Below are positions 4,510 through 5,588 of a stretch of 5,588 nucleotides of DNA, piece by piece; position 1 is the stretch's first letter; each line of letters opens with the position of its first letter. This DNA comes from Dehalococcoidia bacterium (GTDB lineage Bacteria > Chloroflexota > Dehalococcoidia > SZUA-161), in assembly GCA_020344295.1 (NCBI GenBank), contig CP070819.1:772049-777636 (forward strand), read 5' to 3'. The position numbers and the translations under genes are program-made. A model generated the notes under the pieces. That model made no database searches and had not been told where the DNA came from. It saw only the letters and a list, made by a program, of their open reading frames with translations.

Positions 4510-5588
4510 ATGAAGAAAATCAGAATAGGTGTGCTTACAGGTGGGGGGGACTGTGCAGGGCTGAACCCCGCCATCAAGTGGGTCGTGAAGACTGCCCTTG
4601 ATGAGCGACTTCAGGATGAACGCCATACACGATTCGAGGTTCTGGGGATACGAGACGGCTGGAAGGGCCTGGTCTACGGCGAGCCGGGGAGCAAGGACTA
4701 TTACCTTCCACTCAAGGAAGAATTAGTGAGAACCTGGGATAGATACGGCGGTACCGCGCTAGGGACTTCACGGACGAATCCCTACGATCCCGAGAATGAT
4801 CAATCCCAGAAGGTATTGAAGAATATCAAAAATATTGGGCTGGACGTTGTAATCGCCATAGGGGGTGAGGACACGCTCGGAGTAGCTTCCAGATTATCTC
4901 ATGAAGGAATCAATGTTATCGGTATCCCCAAGACGATAGACAAGGACCTTCCGGGAACCGATTATACACTCGGTTTCGATACGGCCTTGAACGTTATTAC
5001 CGAGGAAGTAGATAGGCTGAGAACAACGGCGGGTTCGCATAAAAGGATATTTGTGGTAGAGACAATGGGCCGGCATGCGGGTTTTCTCGCTCTGGAAGGT
5101 GGGGAGTCCTGTGGGGCATTCATAATCCTGATCCCCGAGTATGATTTCTCGATCGACAGGATAAGCGAGCTGCTGATGGAGGGCCAGAGAACGGGATCCA
5201 GGTACAACATTGTCCTTGCATCTGAAGGGGCGAAGCCGGAAGGGGGCTCCGAGGTCCTTGCAGGTACCGAAATAGACAGCTTCGGGCACAAGACTTTGGG
5301 CGGCATTGGCGAATTCGTAGCAAAGGGAATTAAAAAGGGCCTGGGCCTGGATACGCGCAGCGTAGTCCTGAGCCATTTGCAACGGGGTGGGGCGCCCTCC
5401 GCCTTTGACCGTAGGATGGGTCGGCACTTTGGAATAGCCGCCGTCGATCTAGTGGTGCAGGGTAATTTCGGCAGGCTGGTAAGCCTTACCAATGGCAGGA
5501 TCACTTCTAGACCCATAGAAGTAGTCAAAGAGCCGCCCAGAGTAGTCAATATCGAAACTGAATACGATACTGACAGATATAACGGGCG
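4510..5588 (+). CDS. pfkA: 6-phosphofructokinase, predicted pyrophosphate-dependent (3' end outside window)
   Basis: The frame runs from ATG 4510 to the window edge, 359 codons without a stop. Relatives are about 340-370 residues, so little should be missing. The enzyme phosphorylates fructose-6-phosphate to the 1,6-bisphosphate in the cytosol. It has the N-terminal phosphate-binding loop TGGGDCAGLNPAI (10-22), GGTALGTSRTNP (80-91), GGEDTLG (118-124), PKTIDKDLPGTD (140-151) with catalytic T142, D144 and D146, GFDTA (155-159), MGRHAGFLAL (186-195), ASEGAKPEG in the second half, and SHLQRGGAPSAFDR near the end. At the two positions that set the phosphoryl donor (E. coli G104 and G124) it has D121 and K141, the pair typical of PPi-dependent enzymes such as that of Amycolatopsis; ATP enzymes have Gly at the first. 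A PPi enzyme is reversible and can serve glycolysis or gluconeogenesis. AAAGGT seven bases before the ATG supports the start. Donor use is inferred from residues only. Confidence 0.93.
   Translation, partial: MKKIRIGVLTGGGDCAGLNPAIKWVVKTALDERLQDERHTRFEVLGIRDGWKGLVYGEPGSKDYYLPLKEELVRTWDRYGGTALGTSRTNPYDPENDQSQKVLKNIKNIGLDVVIAIGGEDTLGVASRLSHEGINVIGIPKTIDKDLPGTDYTLGFDTALNVITEEVDRLRTTAGSHKRIFVVETMGRHAGFLALEGGESCGAFIILIPEYDFSIDRISELLMEGQRTGSRYNIVLASEGAKPEGGSEVLAGTEIDSFGHKTLGGIGEFVAKGIKKGLGLDTRSVVLSHLQRGGAPSAFDRRMGRHFGIAAVDLVVQGNFGRLVSLTNGRITSRPIEVVKEPPRVVNIETEYDTDRYNG

Noticed and set aside
4894..5549. Long minus-strand open frames of 177 and 195 codons within the phosphofructokinase gene
   Set aside because: They lie opposite a well-conserved enzyme gene and have no recognisable motif or ribosome site; the plus-strand frame explains the region.

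Overview
The window looks like a chromosomal fragment of a bacterium with mixed bacterial and archaeal-style central carbon enzymes. The combination of an archaeal-type (class V) fructose-1,6-bisphosphate aldolase/phosphatase, an AcuC-like deacetylase and a phosphofructokinase with pyrophosphate-type active-site residues would fit an anaerobic, deep-branching lineage such as Chloroflexota/Dehalococcoidia. That placement is an inference from gene content and protein flavour. There are no RNA genes, insertion sequences, CRISPR arrays or other signs of mobility.

Layout. Bases 1-325 hold the N-terminal part of a histone-deacetylase/AcuC family gene on the minus strand. Bases 326-782 are a 457-bp divergent regulatory region, with candidate promoters in both directions, a 7+7 bp dyad over the leftward promoter, and a 14-bp imperfect inverted repeat in the rightward leader. 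Bases 783-4333 are a tightly packed four-gene plus-strand operon in which every junction overlaps: class V FBPase, then XTP/dITP diphosphatase (rdgB) from a TTG start (8-bp overlap), then moaA (ATGA overlap), then a single reading frame encoding RNase HI fused to MoaC (ATGA overlap). After a 176-bp gap, bases 4510-5588 carry a phosphofructokinase gene that runs off the right edge.

How the genes relate. MoaA and MoaC together make cyclic pyranopterin monophosphate from GTP, the first committed stage of molybdenum cofactor synthesis. FBPase and PFK act on the same fructose-6-phosphate/fructose-1,6-bisphosphate step. FBPase is irreversible and gluconeogenic; the PFK is predicted to use pyrophosphate and so to be reversible. 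RdgB releases pyrophosphate while removing non-canonical nucleotides, and RNase HI removes RNA from RNA:DNA hybrids. The most unusual point is the continuous RNase HI-MoaC fusion, whose RNase HI half also has Asn in place of the fourth carboxylate. I see no evidence of a wholly new defence or mobile system.
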